Origin: Enterobacter sp. RHBSTW-00994
Lineage (GTDB): Bacteria > Pseudomonadota > Gammaproteobacteria > Enterobacterales > Enterobacteriaceae
Direction of reading: 5' to 3'
Assembly (NCBI RefSeq): GCF_013782625.1
Contig: NZ_CP056199.1
Coordinates: forward strand, 762,588-826,587
DNA: 64,000 nucleotides
A model generated the notes under the pieces. The model saw only the letters and a program-made list of their open reading frames with translations. It was not told the origin of the DNA and ran no database searches. A program made the position numbers and the translations under genes. Below, piece after piece: positions 35,651-47,167 of the stretch. Numbering within the stretch: the stretch's first letter is position 1; each line of letters starts with the position of its first letter.

Positions 35651-35797
35651 ATGTGCGCGTTAGCTGCATTCTTGACCGTTTTTACCTGGTGCATTACGTC
35701 ATTCCTGCTGCTGTACAGTAGCTTTAGTGGTAATATCTGGGCGCTAAAAAGAATAAATGAACTCAGCTGGCACTGGCCGGCTTATGTGGTGGATTAG
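35651..35797 (+). CDS. Candidate 48-residue hydrophobic small protein directly upstream of secM
   Basis: An ATG-started ORF of 48 codons ends with TAG at 35795-35797, immediately followed by the secM GTG at 35798. The predicted peptide starts MCALAAFLTVF, has one hydrophobic stretch at about 4-24, then a short basic and Trp-rich tail (LKRINELSWHWPAYVVD). The ribosome site is weak. Translation could be coupled to secM. A possible promoter inside the ORF (TTGACC 35672-35677, 17 nt, TACGTC 35695-35700) would instead make it mostly untranslated leader. I do not recognise a family; it may not be a real gene. Confidence 0.35.
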   Translation: MCALAAFLTVFTWCITSFLLLYSSFSGNIWALKRINELSWHWPAYVVD

Positions 35798-36301
35798 GTG
35801 AGCGGAATTCTGACGCGCTGGCGACAATTTGGCAGACGCTACTTCTGGCCGCATCTCTTATTAGGGATGGTCGCGGCGAGTTTCGGCTTGCCTGCGCTCA
35901 GCAACAGCGCTGAAGCGGCAACACCCACCAAAACCACCACGACAAAACATGATCTCTCTGCGCGGGTTAATTTTACTAACCTCGCGTTGCTGGAAGCCAA
36001 TCGTCGTCCAAATTTCTCGGTTGATTACTGGCATCAGCATGCTATCCGCACGGTTATCCGCCACCTTTCGTTTGCAATGACGCCGCAGGTTATGCCTGTT
36101 GCAGAAGAGTCGTTGCCGGTTCAGGCTCAGCATCTCGCATTACTGGATACGCTCAACGCGTTGCTGACGCAGGAAAGCAAACCGCCGGTTATCGTCCGTC
36201 AGATGGCGAAAACTGCTTTTGTTCCTCCAGTCGTTTTTTCTGTGCCAGCCTGGATTAGCCAGGTTCAGGGCATTCGCGCCGGGCCTCTTTGCCTCAGCTA
36301 A
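35798..36301 (+). CDS. secM: Secretion monitor SecM with translation arrest peptide
   Basis: A 167-residue secreted regulator with a GTG start, as in E. coli (170). The N-terminus [19 protein letters not shown] begins an unusually long signal peptide ending near SNSAEA. The C-terminal arrest peptide is [17 protein letters not shown] at 147-163. It keeps all the critical residues of the E. coli pattern (F, WI, GIRAGP), with stalling expected at P163. Stalling when export is slow unfolds the mRNA around the secA ribosome site and raises SecA synthesis. The stretch just before the arrest motif (about 126-146) is diverged from E. coli. Confidence 0.94.
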   Translation: MSGILTRWRQFGRRYFWPHLLLGMVAASFGLPALSNSAEAATPTKTTTTKHDLSARVNFTNLALLEANRRPNFSVDYWHQHAIRTVIRHLSFAMTPQVMPVAEESLPVQAQHLALLDTLNALLTQESKPPVIVRQMAKTAFVPPVVFSVPAWISQVQGIRAGPLCLS

Positions 36302-36360
36302 ATTAACTTTTTTCAATACCTTAATTTATCTGCCCATCACGGGGCGTTTGAGAATTTATT
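36302..36360 (+). promoter_or_regulatory. secM-secA intergenic control region
   Basis: In E. coli an mRNA stem hides the secA ribosome site until a ribosome stalls on SecM. Here the spacer holds a short GCCC/GGGC inverted repeat (36332-36345) just before the likely ribosome site GAG at 36350-36352 and the secA ATG. The exact structure was not computed. Confidence 0.5.
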
Positions 36361-39066
36361 ATGCTAATTAAATTATTAACCAAAGTTTTCGGTAGTCGTA
36401 ACGATCGTACTCTGCGCCGCATGCGCAAAGCCGTCACCGTCATCAATGGCATGGAACCGGCGATGGAAAAGCTCACTGATGATGAGCTGAAAGCGAAAAC
36501 CGGCGAGTTTCGTGCACGCCTTGAAAAAGGTGAAACCTTAGAAAGCTTGATCCCGGAAGCATTTGCCGTTGTGCGTGAGGCGAGTAAACGTGTTTTTGGC
36601 ATGCGTCACTTCGACGTACAGCTGCTGGGCGGTATGGTCTTAAACGAACGCTGCATTGCAGAAATGCGTACTGGTGAAGGTAAAACACTGACTGCAACCC
36701 TGCCTGCTTATCTGAACGCGTTGACCGGCAAGGGCGTTCACGTGGTTACCGTCAACGACTATCTTGCGCAGCGCGATGCGGAAAACAACCGTCCGCTGTT
36801 TGAATTCCTGGGAATGACCGTAGGCATCAACATGTCTGGTCTGCCTGCTCCTGCAAAACGCGAAGCTTACGGTGCAGACATTACTTACGGTACTAACAAC
36901 GAGTACGGCTTTGACTATCTGCGTGACAATATGGCGTTCAGCCCTGAAGAACGCGTACAGCGCAAACTGCACTATGCGCTGGTGGATGAGGTGGACTCCA
37001 TCCTAATCGATGAAGCGCGTACTCCGCTTATCATCTCCGGTCCGGCTGAAGATAGCTCCGAGATGTACCGTAAAGTAGATAAAATTATTCCCCATCTGGT
37101 GCGTCAGGAGAAAGAAGATTCCGACACCTTCCAGGGTGAAGGCCACTTCTCTGTAGATGAAAAAGCGCGTCAGGTTAACCTGACAGAACGCGGCCTGGTA
37201 AAAATTGAAGAGCTGCTGGTTGCGCAGGGCATTATGGAAGAGGGCGAATCCCTTTACTCCCCGAGCAACATTATGTTGATGCACCACGTGACTGCGGCGT
37301 TACGTGCCCACGCGCTGTTCACCCGTGATGTGGACTACATTGTGAAAGACGGTGAAGTCATCATTGTTGATGAACATACTGGCCGTACCATGCAAGGCCG
37401 TCGCTGGTCTGATGGTCTTCACCAGGCGGTTGAAGCCAAAGAAGGCGTTGATATTCAAAACGAAAACCAGACGCTGGCGTCTATCACCTTCCAGAACTAC
37501 TTCCGTCTGTACGAGAAGCTGGCAGGGATGACCGGTACTGCGGACACCGAAGCATTTGAATTCAGCTCCATCTATAAGCTGGATACTGTAGTCGTTCCAA
37601 CCAACCGACCAATGATCCGTAAGGACATGCCGGATCTGGTGTACATGACCGAAGCGGAAAAAATTCAGGCAATCATCGAAGATATCCGCGAACGTACCGC
37701 AGCAGGACAGCCTGTGTTGGTGGGGACCATTTCGATTGAAAAATCTGAAGTTGTTTCACATGAACTGGATAAAGCTGGTATCAAGCACAACGTACTGAAC
37801 GCCAAATTCCATGCGAAAGAAGCAGATATCGTTGCGCAAGCGGGCTATCCGGCTGCTGTGACTATTGCTACCAACATGGCGGGTCGTGGTACGGATATTA
37901 TGCTCGGTGGTAGCTGGCAGGCCGAAGTGGCAGAGCTGGAAAATCCAACACCGGAACAGATCGCACAAATTAAAGCCGACTGGCAGGTGCGTCATGATGC
38001 CGTTCTGGCCTCTGGCGGTCTGCACATCATCGGTACTGAGCGCCATGAATCTCGCCGTATCGATAACCAGTTGCGTGGCCGTGCTGGTCGTCAGGGTGAT
38101 GCCGGTTCTTCTCGTTTCTACCTGTCTATGGAAGATGCGCTGATGCGTATTTTCGCATCAGACCGTGTTTCCGGCATGATGCGTAAATTGGGTATGAAAC
38201 CAGGTGAAGCGATTGAACACCCTTGGGTGACTAAAGCGATTGCCAATGCGCAGCGTAAAGTGGAAAGCCGCAACTTCGACATCCGTAAGCAACTGCTTGA
38301 ATATGATGATGTAGCTAACGATCAACGCCGTGCAATCTACACCCAGCGTAACGAACTGCTGGATGTGTCCGACGTGAGCGAAACCATCAACAGCATTCGT
38401 GAAGACGTCTTCAAAGCGACTATTGACGGACATATCCCTCCGCAGTCTCTGGAAGAGATGTGGGATATCGAAGGTTTACAGGAACGCCTGAAAAACGACT
38501 TCGACCTCGAACTGCCAATCAAAGAGTGGCTGGACAAAGAGCCAGAACTGCACGAAGAAACGCTGCGCGAACGTATTTACGAAAACGCACTGGAAGTTTA
38601 TAAGCGCAAAGAAGAAGTGGTTGGCGCTGAGATGATGCGTCACTTCGAGAAAGGCGTGATGCTGCAGACACTCGACTCCCTGTGGAAAGAGCACCTGGCC
38701 GCAATGGATTATCTGCGTCAGGGCATCCATCTGCGTGGTTATGCGCAGAAGGATCCGAAACAGGAGTACAAACGTGAATCTTTCGCTATGTTTGCCTCTA
38801 TGCTGGAATCATTGAAATATGAAGTGATCAGCACCCTCAGCAAAGTACAGGTGCGTATGCCGGAAGAAGTGGAAGCGATGGAGCAACAACGTCGTGAAGA
38901 AGCTGAACGTCTGTCGCAGATGCAACAGCTGAGCCATCAGACTGATGAGAGTGAAGCTGCTGCAGCGATTGCCGCACAGACGGGTGATCGCAAAGTCGGG
39001 CGTAACGATCCGTGCCCGTGCGGCTCCGGTAAAAAATACAAGGCGTGCCACGGCCGTCTGAGCTAA
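36361..39066 (+). CDS. secA: Preprotein translocase ATPase SecA
   Basis: A 901-residue motor protein, as in E. coli, that drives proteins through SecYEG. Walker A is [17 protein letters not shown] at about 102-118, and the DEAD-like Walker [17 protein letters not shown] is near 209. The second nucleotide fold carries [13 protein letters not shown] near 502. The C-terminal zinc site [14 protein letters not shown], which binds SecB and lipids, is intact. Its translation is set by SecM, just upstream. Confidence 0.98.
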   Translation: MLIKLLTKVFGSRNDRTLRRMRKAVTVINGMEPAMEKLTDDELKAKTGEFRARLEKGETLESLIPEAFAVVREASKRVFGMRHFDVQLLGGMVLNERCIAEMRTGEGKTLTATLPAYLNALTGKGVHVVTVNDYLAQRDAENNRPLFEFLGMTVGINMSGLPAPAKREAYGADITYGTNNEYGFDYLRDNMAFSPEERVQRKLHYALVDEVDSILIDEARTPLIISGPAEDSSEMYRKVDKIIPHLVRQEKEDSDTFQGEGHFSVDEKARQVNLTERGLVKIEELLVAQGIMEEGESLYSPSNIMLMHHVTAALRAHALFTRDVDYIVKDGEVIIVDEHTGRTMQGRRWSDGLHQAVEAKEGVDIQNENQTLASITFQNYFRLYEKLAGMTGTADTEAFEFSSIYKLDTVVVPTNRPMIRKDMPDLVYMTEAEKIQAIIEDIRERTAAGQPVLVGTISIEKSEVVSHELDKAGIKHNVLNAKFHAKEADIVAQAGYPAAVTIATNMAGRGTDIMLGGSWQAEVAELENPTPEQIAQIKADWQVRHDAVLASGGLHIIGTERHESRRIDNQLRGRAGRQGDAGSSRFYLSMEDALMRIFASDRVSGMMRKLGMKPGEAIEHPWVTKAIANAQRKVESRNFDIRKQLLEYDDVANDQRRAIYTQRNELLDVSDVSETINSIREDVFKATIDGHIPPQSLEEMWDIEGLQERLKNDFDLELPIKEWLDKEPELHEETLRERIYENALEVYKRKEEVVGAEMMRHFEKGVMLQTLDSLWKEHLAAMDYLRQGIHLRGYAQKDPKQEYKRESFAMFASMLESLKYEVISTLSKVQVRMPEEVEAMEQQRREEAERLSQMQQLSHQTDESEAAAAIAAQTGDRKVGRNDPCPCGSGKKYKACHGRLS

Positions 39067-39080
39067 GCACGTAAAAAATC

Positions 39081-39110
39081 AAAAAGGCGCAGATATCTGC
39101 GCCTTTTTTA
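39081..39110 (+). terminator. Terminator-like hairpin between secA and mutT
   Basis: A perfect inverted repeat AAAAAGGCGCAG / CTGCGCCTTTTT with loop ATAT lies 14 nt after the secA stop and 13 nt before the mutT ATG. In E. coli mutT is also transcribed from upstream, so read-through is likely. Confidence 0.85.
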
Positions 39111-39123
39111 TGGAAGTGACAAT

Positions 39124-39516
39124 ATGAAAATACTGCAAATCGCTGTCGGGATTATCCGCAACCCACATAATCAAATCTTCATTACCCAACGTGCCGCCGA
39201 TGCACACATGGCAAACAAGTGGGAATTTCCTGGAGGCAAAATTGAGTCAGGCGAAACGCCGGAACAGGCGCTGATTCGTGAACTTCAGGAAGAGGTGGGC
39301 ATCACGCCTCTGAACCCCTCGCTTTTCGATAAACTTGAGTATCAGTTCCCGGATCGCCATATCACTTTGTGGTTCTGGCTGGTTGAGAACTGGGAAGGTG
39401 AACCCTGGGGAAAAGAAGGGCAACCGGGTAACTGGATTGAGCTTCAGGCGCTGGATGCCGACAAATTCCCGCCAGCAAATGAGCCTGTTATTACCCGATT
39501 AATACGAGGCGCTTGA
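39124..39516 (+). CDS. mutT: 8-oxo-dGTP diphosphatase MutT
   Basis: A 130-residue Nudix hydrolase (E. coli 129) that removes 8-oxo-dGTP and so prevents A:T to C:G transversions. The Nudix box GGKIESGETPEQALIRELQE, continuing EVGI, is at about 37-60 and complete. It follows secA after a strong hairpin. Confidence 0.97.
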   Translation: MKILQIAVGIIRNPHNQIFITQRAADAHMANKWEFPGGKIESGETPEQALIRELQEEVGITPLNPSLFDKLEYQFPDRHITLWFWLVENWEGEPWGKEGQPGNWIELQALDADKFPPANEPVITRLIRGA

Positions 39517-39547
39517 GCCTGCTTAGCGAAACGCCAGCAGGCTTGTA

Positions 39548-39745
39548 TTATGACTGCTGGTCTTCGCTCCAGTTATCACTATCAGAAAGATCGCCTGCGC
39601 TTGGAATGCGTTTCTCCTCTGCGGCCCACTCGCCTAAATCAATAAGCTGGCAGCGTTTAGAGCAGAAAGGGCGGAAAGGACTGCTTTCACCCCAGACAAC
39701 GGTTTTTCCGCAGGTCGGGCAGTTGACCATGGTTACATCAGACAT
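39548..39745 (-). CDS. yacG: DNA gyrase inhibitor YacG
   Basis: A 65-residue zinc protein. Four cysteines are arranged as CPTCGK near residue 9 and [17 protein letters not shown] near 28, the YacG signature. E. coli YacG binds GyrB and inhibits supercoiling. It is the last gene of coaE-zapD-yacG, 9 nt after zapD. Confidence 0.95.
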   Translation of the reverse strand: MSDVTMVNCPTCGKTVVWGESSPFRPFCSKRCQLIDLGEWAAEEKRIPSAGDLSDSDNWSEDQQS

Positions 39746-39754
39746 CGGTACTCC

Positions 39755-40498
39755 TTAACAGCAGGCCAGTTCAAAATCGAGGCGATCCGGCACTGTGCCA
39801 TTTTCGCTATCCAGCGGCATGAATCGAATGGCAAAACGACTCTTATGCCCGGAAATCTGCGGATAAAGTTGATCGTTCAGTGACAAATTCAGACGCAGCA
39901 GATCGGCATCATCCCCATTATCCTGATAAAAACCGTTCAGACTGGTTTGTTTGCGGAACGGCGCTGAGTTTCGGATAAGATCGAGGATTAGCAAAAGTGT
40001 CTGCTGCATCGGCTCCAGACTGTTCAGCCAATTTTTTACCTGCGTATCACGCTGCTCTTGAGGCATGTGTAGCCACATATGAAGCGTTGGCAGGTCAAAA
40101 CTACAGCACCCCCCTGGAATACTCAGGCGTTGACGAACCAGCCCGATGAGGCGGTCTTCCCGTAAAAATTGTCCCACACGTGGTGCAGACATCAGGACGC
40201 TGCTGCTGTTTTTCAGCTGTTGGCGAAGTGAGTCGATACGGCTCTGATCGACCCCTGGAACTTCCGTCCACGCCTGTAATTTGCGCTGTTGGCGCTCCAG
40301 CTCTTTCAGCAGCTCGGTGCGCACATCGCCGCGTTCGATCACATCCAGCAAGTCGCCCACATTGCGGAAAAAATGCAGTGCGGTGGCGTGGTCGCTAATC
40401 GGGAGGTGATGTGAAAGCTGTTGAATCAAAAATTCAATGCGTAACCAGGTACGCATTTTTTCGTTAAGTGGGTGCTCAAAAAGGATGTGAGTTGGCAT
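39755..40498 (-). CDS. zapD: Z-ring bundling protein ZapD
   Basis: A 247-residue cytoplasmic protein (YacF), as in E. coli. It binds the C-terminal peptide of FtsZ and bundles protofilaments. The mainly helical N-terminal part (about 1-115) and the sequence [17 protein letters not shown] are typical. The start codon overlaps the coaE stop by one base (TAATG). Confidence 0.96.
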   Translation of the reverse strand: MPTHILFEHPLNEKMRTWLRIEFLIQQLSHHLPISDHATALHFFRNVGDLLDVIERGDVRTELLKELERQQRKLQAWTEVPGVDQSRIDSLRQQLKNSSSVLMSAPRVGQFLREDRLIGLVRQRLSIPGGCCSFDLPTLHMWLHMPQEQRDTQVKNWLNSLEPMQQTLLLILDLIRNSAPFRKQTSLNGFYQDNGDDADLLRLNLSLNDQLYPQISGHKSRFAIRFMPLDSENGTVPDRLDFELACC

Positions 40499-41118
40499 TA
40501 TGATTTTTCCTGTGCAACGGCCTGCGCGGCGAACGTCAGATACTGCTCGTGCAGACGGGCAACATCCGATGCAATGGCATCTGGTGCGCCGTTATTATCA
40601 ATAACATCATCCGCAACAGCAAGGCGTGCTTCACGCGTGACCTGGGCGGCAAGAATTTGTTCAGCATGTGCTCGGGAAACGTTGTCCCGTGCCATTGTCC
40701 GTTGGATCTGAGTTTCGGGGGAAACATCGATGACCAGTACGCGATCGGCTTTTTTCTCAAGCTGATTTTCAACAAGCAATGGAACAACCCATAGCACGTA
40801 AGGGGATGTGGCATCTGCAATCTGACGCTGTGTTTCCTGATGGATAATGGGGTGGAGGAGGGCATTGAGCCAGGCTTTCTCCGCAGGCTGTGAAAAAATA
40901 TGTTCACGAAGCCGACGCCGGTCAAGCGTGCCATCGGAATGAATTATTTCATCCCCGAAATGAGCCTGAATAGCGTTTAACGCAGGTGTATTTGGTTCTA
41001 CCACCTGACGGGCAATGATATCAGCATCAATAATCGCGATGCCCAGATGAGAAAAAGCGTCTGCAACGGTACTTTTGCCACTACCGATGCCGCCCGTTAA
41101 TGCGACGATGTACCCCAT
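40498..41118 (-). CDS. coaE: Dephospho-CoA kinase
   Basis: A 206-residue P-loop kinase, as in E. coli, that phosphorylates dephospho-CoA in the last step of coenzyme A synthesis. The Walker A loop GGIGSGKST is at about 9-17, and [12 protein letters not shown] follows. It is the first gene of the coaE-zapD-yacG operon, divergent from guaC. Confidence 0.97.
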   Translation of the reverse strand: MGYIVALTGGIGSGKSTVADAFSHLGIAIIDADIIARQVVEPNTPALNAIQAHFGDEIIHSDGTLDRRRLREHIFSQPAEKAWLNALLHPIIHQETQRQIADATSPYVLWVVPLLVENQLEKKADRVLVIDVSPETQIQRTMARDNVSRAHAEQILAAQVTREARLAVADDVIDNNGAPDAIASDVARLHEQYLTFAAQAVAQEKS

Positions 41119-41346
41119 TAAATCAAATCCTGGGAATTATTCATTATTAAAATCAGTTGGTTAAATTTCAAACTTATCACGGCGAAAGGTTCAATCGCAT
41201 CACCCGCTTTTTACCAGGTAAATTTATAGGATTGTAGCGTAAAAAAAGAGAATTTCGCAGTCTTGCGGAGCAGGTATTAGTGCGTATGATAACGTCACTG
41301 GAGTTGTGCTTTTAACATATTTGCCTCTAACCCCAGGAATCCGCAC

Positions 41347-42390
41347 ATGCGTATCGAAGAAGATCTGAAGTTAGGTTTCAAAGACGTTCTTATCCGCCCT
41401 AAACGCTCTACACTGAAAAGCCGCTCAGACGTTGAACTCGAACGTCAATTCACCTTTAAACATTCCGGTCAGACCTGGTCTGGCGTGCCAATCATCGCGG
41501 CCAATATGGACACGGTGGGGACGTTCGAGATGGCAGCTGCGCTGGCTAAATTTGACGTGCTGACTGCTGTTCACAAACACTACAGCTCAGAAGAGTGGAA
41601 TGCGTTCGTTTCGTCTGCTTCTGAAGATGTGCTGAAGCATGTGATGGTATCTACGGGCACATCTGATGCCGACTTCGAAAAAACCAAACAAATTTTGAAT
41701 GCTAACCCGGTGCTCAATTTTGTCTGTATTGACGTGGCAAATGGATATTCCGAGCACTTTGTGCAGTTTGTCAGCAAGGCGCGTCAAGCCTGGCCGACGA
41801 AAACCATTATCGCGGGCAACGTGGTCACGGGTGAAATGTGTGAAGAACTGATCCTTTCCGGCGCAGATATCGTGAAAGTGGGCATTGGCCCGGGGTCTGT
41901 CTGCACGACGCGTGTGAAAACAGGGGTAGGCTATCCGCAGCTCTCCGCCGTGATTGAGTGCGCTGATGCGGCGCATGGCCTTGGTGGTCAAATCATCAGT
42001 GACGGAGGGTGCACCATGCCTGGTGATGTTGCTAAAGCCTTTGGCGGCGGCGCAGACTTCGTGATGCTGGGTGGAATGCTGGCTGGCCATGAAGAGAGCG
42101 GCGGTGTTGTCGTTGAAGAAAATGGCGAGAAATTTATGCTGTTCTATGGCATGAGTTCTGAATCAGCGATGACTCGTCACGTGGGTGGCGTGGCAAAATA
42201 TCGCGCCGCAGAAGGGAAAACCGTGAAGCTGCCTCTGCGTGGACCGGTAGAAAATACGGCGCGCGATGTCCTCGGTGGTCTGCGTTCAGCCTGCACCTAT
42301 GTGGGCGCATCCCGCCTGAAAGAGCTGACGAAACGCACGACGTTTATCCGCGTTCAGGAACAAGAAAACCGCGTTTTCAATAGCCTGTAA
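41347..42390 (+). CDS. guaC: GMP reductase
   Basis: A 347-residue TIM-barrel enzyme of the IMPDH/GMPR family that converts GMP to IMP with NADPH. The catalytic cysteine is in [17 protein letters not shown] (about C186). The phosphate-site motifs [14 protein letters not shown] and [14 protein letters not shown] are intact. It stands alone between the coaE and hof operons; AGGA precedes the ATG. Confidence 0.98.
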   Translation: MRIEEDLKLGFKDVLIRPKRSTLKSRSDVELERQFTFKHSGQTWSGVPIIAANMDTVGTFEMAAALAKFDVLTAVHKHYSSEEWNAFVSSASEDVLKHVMVSTGTSDADFEKTKQILNANPVLNFVCIDVANGYSEHFVQFVSKARQAWPTKTIIAGNVVTGEMCEELILSGADIVKVGIGPGSVCTTRVKTGVGYPQLSAVIECADAAHGLGGQIISDGGCTMPGDVAKAFGGGADFVMLGGMLAGHEESGGVVVEENGEKFMLFYGMSSESAMTRHVGGVAKYRAAEGKTVKLPLRGPVENTARDVLGGLRSACTYVGASRLKELTKRTTFIRVQEQENRVFNSL

Positions 42391-42424
42391 TCGTCTCCCG
42401 CTGGTGCATGCCTGTGCGCCAGCA

Positions 42425-43621
42425 TTATCCTGCACTCATGGCATCGCCCAGATGAAAAATGGGCAGATACATCGCGACGACCAGCGTTCCGATAATCACA
42501 CCTGTCACTATCAGCAATAAAGGCTCCAGAAGTGCGGCCAGCTCGTCAGCAAGCAGGAATGTTTGCTCGGTGTGGTGACGGGCAAGATTCGCCATCATGA
42601 TATCGAGCGCCCCGGAAACTTCGCCTGTACGGACCAGTTGAATGCATAGCGGTGTGAATACCGTGGCTTTCTGGAGGGAGGACCAGACTGGCATTCCTTG
42701 CTCGATTCGTCCTCTGACTTCCTTGAGCCGTTCCTGCCAGAATAGATTATCAACGGTACTTTCGGCACTCTCCAGCCCTTGTAAAAAGGCAATGCCAGCG
42801 TGCTGGGTGAGTGTCAGCACCGTAAATATTTGCCCCAGCTTTTGTCCTTTAGCTAGCGATCCCAGTACCGGTATACTTAGAACAAAACGATGGCGAAAAT
42901 GCTGCCAACGCGGATGCCGCCGTAGAATCCAGCCGAGACCAGCAGGGAAAAGCAGTGATGTAAGAAGTACCATTCCCCACTGATGAATAAATGCGGCCAG
43001 CCTCAGGATCCACTGTGTCAGCAAGGGAAGCGGTGTGCTAAAGGTTTTGTAGATAGCGGCGAACTCCGGTAATACCAGCGTAACCATGGCTATCACAACC
43101 GTTATCGCCAGCGTCAGAATGATCAACGGATAGCGCAGCGCTTTTTTCACTTTTGTGCTGAGTTGTTGTTGGGATTTTTGTTGCTCGGCAAGTTGCCGAC
43201 AACACTCTTCCAGTTTTCCCGTTAGCTCGCCAGTTCTTACCATTGCGACATACAGCGGGCTAAAAACAGTAGGCCACTCTTTTAATGCTTCAGAGAATGC
43301 TCGTCCTTCGCTGAGATCGTCGGCGAGACTTTGCAGCAATGCCTGCCACTGTTTCAAAGGGTGCTGTTGCGCCAGCATATGCAGGCTTTCTGAGAGCGTG
43401 AGGCCAGCTTGCAACAATGTGGCGAGTTGCCTGAAAATCTCGTAGCAATGGTGTGTTTGCCACCGATACTTCTGCATACAGCGAGTGAGCTTCAACGGAT
43501 AAAGCGCTTTTCGTATTAATTTTGCGTTGGCGGTTTCGCTATTTGTGGCCCAGATCGTACCATTTTGCAGTTCGCCTTCTTCTGTCATGGCCCGCCAGTG
43601 CCAGAGTTGGTTAGTCTCCAT
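42425..43621 (-). CDS. hofC: Type IV pilus/type II secretion inner-membrane platform protein HofC
   Basis: A 398-residue PilC/GspF family protein (E. coli HofC 400) with two repeated GspF domains (about 60-185 and 265-385) and three membrane helices. It would be the membrane platform for assembly of the PpdD pilin. It overlaps hofB by 11 nt and is the last gene of ppdD-hofB-hofC. In E. coli K-12 the system is poorly expressed under laboratory conditions. Confidence 0.94.
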   Translation of the reverse strand: METNQLWHWRAMTEEGELQNGTIWATNSETANAKLIRKALYPLKLTRCMQKYRWQTHHCYEIFRQLATLLQAGLTLSESLHMLAQQHPLKQWQALLQSLADDLSEGRAFSEALKEWPTVFSPLYVAMVRTGELTGKLEECCRQLAEQQKSQQQLSTKVKKALRYPLIILTLAITVVIAMVTLVLPEFAAIYKTFSTPLPLLTQWILRLAAFIHQWGMVLLTSLLFPAGLGWILRRHPRWQHFRHRFVLSIPVLGSLAKGQKLGQIFTVLTLTQHAGIAFLQGLESAESTVDNLFWQERLKEVRGRIEQGMPVWSSLQKATVFTPLCIQLVRTGEVSGALDIMMANLARHHTEQTFLLADELAALLEPLLLIVTGVIIGTLVVAMYLPIFHLGDAMSAG

Positions 43622-44996
43622 TGGGCATACCCAGCACGCGCAACAGTTCTTCTATAGTGGTCAATCCTTGTTCGATGGCCAGACAGCCATGTTCAAACAA
43701 AGACATCATTCCCGCTTGCCGGGCACTGGTTTCGACGACGTCTACAGACACCCCGCTGGCAATGGCTTGCCGGAGAGAATCATCGACGGTGAGTACTTCA
43801 AAAAGCGCAATGCGGCCATAAAACCCGTGATAGCAGCGATCGCAACCTGTGGCTTGCCACTGAGGGAGCTGTCGGGGCCATACTGAACGGGGAAGTGTCG
43901 TTTTGTCGGGAGCCTCTTTCCGGCAATGCGGGCACAGGCGACGAACAAGGCGTTGGGCAATAACCATAGAGAGTGCAGAAGAGAGCATCCAGCGGGCAAC
44001 TCCCATTTGCTGTAGGCGAATCAACGTTTCAGCCGTTGAATTAGTGTGAAGAGTCGAAAGCACCAGATGTCCGGTTTGCGCGGCTTTAATGGCAATTTCT
44101 GCCGTTTCGCTATCACGGATTTCACCGACCATAATAATGTCCGGATCCTGGCGGAGCAGGGCGCGAAGCACGCTTTGAAACGTTAAGCCTGCACGGGGAT
44201 TGATTTGTGTCTGGTTGAGTCCTGAAAGGGGGATCTCAATAGGGTCTTCTACACTGCAAATGTTGACGTCGGGAGTGTTCCGCGCCTGCAATGCACTGTA
44301 GAGAGTGACCGTTTTTCCGCTACCCGTAGGTCCTGTTACCAGGAGCAAACCTTGCGGCTTATTGAGTACCTCATCAAAGCGCCTTTGTTGGTCAGTGCTC
44401 ATACCCAACTGATTAACCTCAAGCGCCTGTTGAACCTGGTGTAGTAAGCGGAGCACGATTTTTTCTCCGCCATTGCAGGGAAGTGTGGCGATGCGAAAGG
44501 AGACCGGGGTGTTAGCCAGTTCAACCGTAAACTGACCATCCTGCGGTAACCTGCGTTCTGCAATATCCAGCTGGCTCAGTACTTTTAACCGGGCGGTGAG
44601 AGTGGCCGCTAAGGCCACTGAAAGGGAGGGTTGCGGGTAGAGCACGCCATCAATGCGTAAACGAATCTGACAACCCTGCTCTGTTGGTTCTATGTGAATG
44701 TCGGATGCCCGTTGCTTTAACGCGTGCAAAAGCGTGCGGTTAAGAATATCGACAGCCGACCCAGTAGCCTCAGAGGTCACTGGCAGATGTGATTTTGCCA
44801 TGGCCTGCTGGTGTTTCTCCATCCGCTCGACCGTCCAGCACTCGATATCAAGACGCTTTTGTGTGGTGAAGCGCAAAGCATCCATCAGCTCTGTCGTGGG
44901 ATTGCCCACAACGGCGATACTGATCGTGTCGGCATCGCTGGTGAGTAACTGCGCCTGGTGACGCAGGCATAAGGTTGTGAGTTGTTCTAAATTCAT
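43611..44996 (-). CDS. hofB: Type IV pilus assembly ATPase HofB
   Basis: A 461-residue PilB/GspE family ATPase. Two adjacent ATGs exist; the second is chosen because AGGAG is 6 nt upstream of it and it gives the E. coli length. Walker A GPTGSGKTVTLYSA is near 217. The Asp box VEDPIEIPLSGLNQTQI, Walker B IMVGEIRDSETAEIA and the His box LSTLHTNS follow. A four-cysteine zinc site (CPHCRK and CDRCYHG) is intact. It powers assembly of the PpdD pilin. Confidence 0.95.
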   Translation of the reverse strand: MNLEQLTTLCLRHQAQLLTSDADTISIAVVGNPTTELMDALRFTTQKRLDIECWTVERMEKHQQAMAKSHLPVTSEATGSAVDILNRTLLHALKQRASDIHIEPTEQGCQIRLRIDGVLYPQPSLSVALAATLTARLKVLSQLDIAERRLPQDGQFTVELANTPVSFRIATLPCNGGEKIVLRLLHQVQQALEVNQLGMSTDQQRRFDEVLNKPQGLLLVTGPTGSGKTVTLYSALQARNTPDVNICSVEDPIEIPLSGLNQTQINPRAGLTFQSVLRALLRQDPDIIMVGEIRDSETAEIAIKAAQTGHLVLSTLHTNSTAETLIRLQQMGVARWMLSSALSMVIAQRLVRRLCPHCRKEAPDKTTLPRSVWPRQLPQWQATGCDRCYHGFYGRIALFEVLTVDDSLRQAIASGVSVDVVETSARQAGMMSLFEHGCLAIEQGLTTIEELLRVLGMPNGD

Positions 44997-45008
44997 CATC
45001 AGCTCCTG

Positions 45009-45446
45009 TTATTGACGTTCGAAGCGGAAGACGTCTTCACAGGCCTGTTTGAGCGAGGTGTCATTAGCGATATTGCAGTTTCGTACCCAGCCCGTCATGC
45101 CATTGCCATCATTCCATTGCGGTGTCATCACCACGTCAAGCCCGGTCAGGCTCTCCTGACCGGTGAGGGCCACTACCCCTTTTGCCACACTCATTCCGGA
45201 GACATAACGCGAAGTGGTTGGTGCGGGGATACCATTGCTGCCACCGTCACAGTTATCCACCCCACCATGATCCAGGGCGCAAAGCTCAATAGCGGTGCGA
45301 TAGGGAATAAATGTTTGCAGCATATCGGTCAGGGCTGCTTTTCGAAGGTAGTTCTGGTAAGCCGGAACGCCAATTGCGCTCAAAATAGCAATAATGCCAA
45401 TAACGACCATTAGCTCAATAAGGGTGAATCCCTGTTGTCTGTTCAT
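45009..45446 (-). CDS. ppdD: Prepilin peptidase-dependent type IV pilin PpdD
   Basis: A 145-residue type IV major pilin homologue. The prepilin leader MNRQQG is cleaved before F7, giving the mature N-terminus FTLIELMVVIGIIAIL with the conserved E5. Four cysteines occur in the mature chain: two in ELCALDHGGVDNCDGG and two in RNCNIANDTSLKQACEDVF, suggesting two disulfides. It is the first gene of ppdD-hofB-hofC. In E. coli PpdD can form pili when the assembly genes are expressed. Confidence 0.95.
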   Translation of the reverse strand: MNRQQGFTLIELMVVIGIIAILSAIGVPAYQNYLRKAALTDMLQTFIPYRTAIELCALDHGGVDNCDGGSNGIPAPTTSRYVSGMSVAKGVVALTGQESLTGLDVVMTPQWNDGNGMTGWVRNCNIANDTSLKQACEDVFRFERQ

Positions 45447-45590
45447 TTCTGCTCCTTAGGTTAGATGGCGCTACTGTGGCAGCGCAAAGGCACAGAAACG
45501 AGGGGCAAAAAAGAGAACGTGAAGGGGCTTTCAGGCGTTTTCGGGAGAGTTACAGTTCAGGACAACAGATTTGCGTGTGTCTTCGTAATT

Positions 45591-45612
45591 CCCCTCCCCG
45601 ATGGGAGAGGGG
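45591..45612. repeat. GC-rich hairpin downstream of nadC
   Basis: CCCCTCCCC and GGGAGAGGGG form a nearly perfect stem with one bulged A, 11 nt beyond the nadC stop. There is no T-run. It resembles short CCCTCTCCC-type intergenic palindromes common in enteric genomes and may act in mRNA 3'-end protection. Confidence 0.4.
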
Positions 45613-45622
45613 AAGCATGCGG

Positions 45623-47163
<1,541 letters not shown>

Positions 47164-47167
<4 letters not shown>

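Noticed and set aside
42400-42423. Inverted repeat after guaC as a terminator
   Set aside because: The 8-bp stem contains a G:T wobble and no T-run follows on either strand, so termination is not supported.
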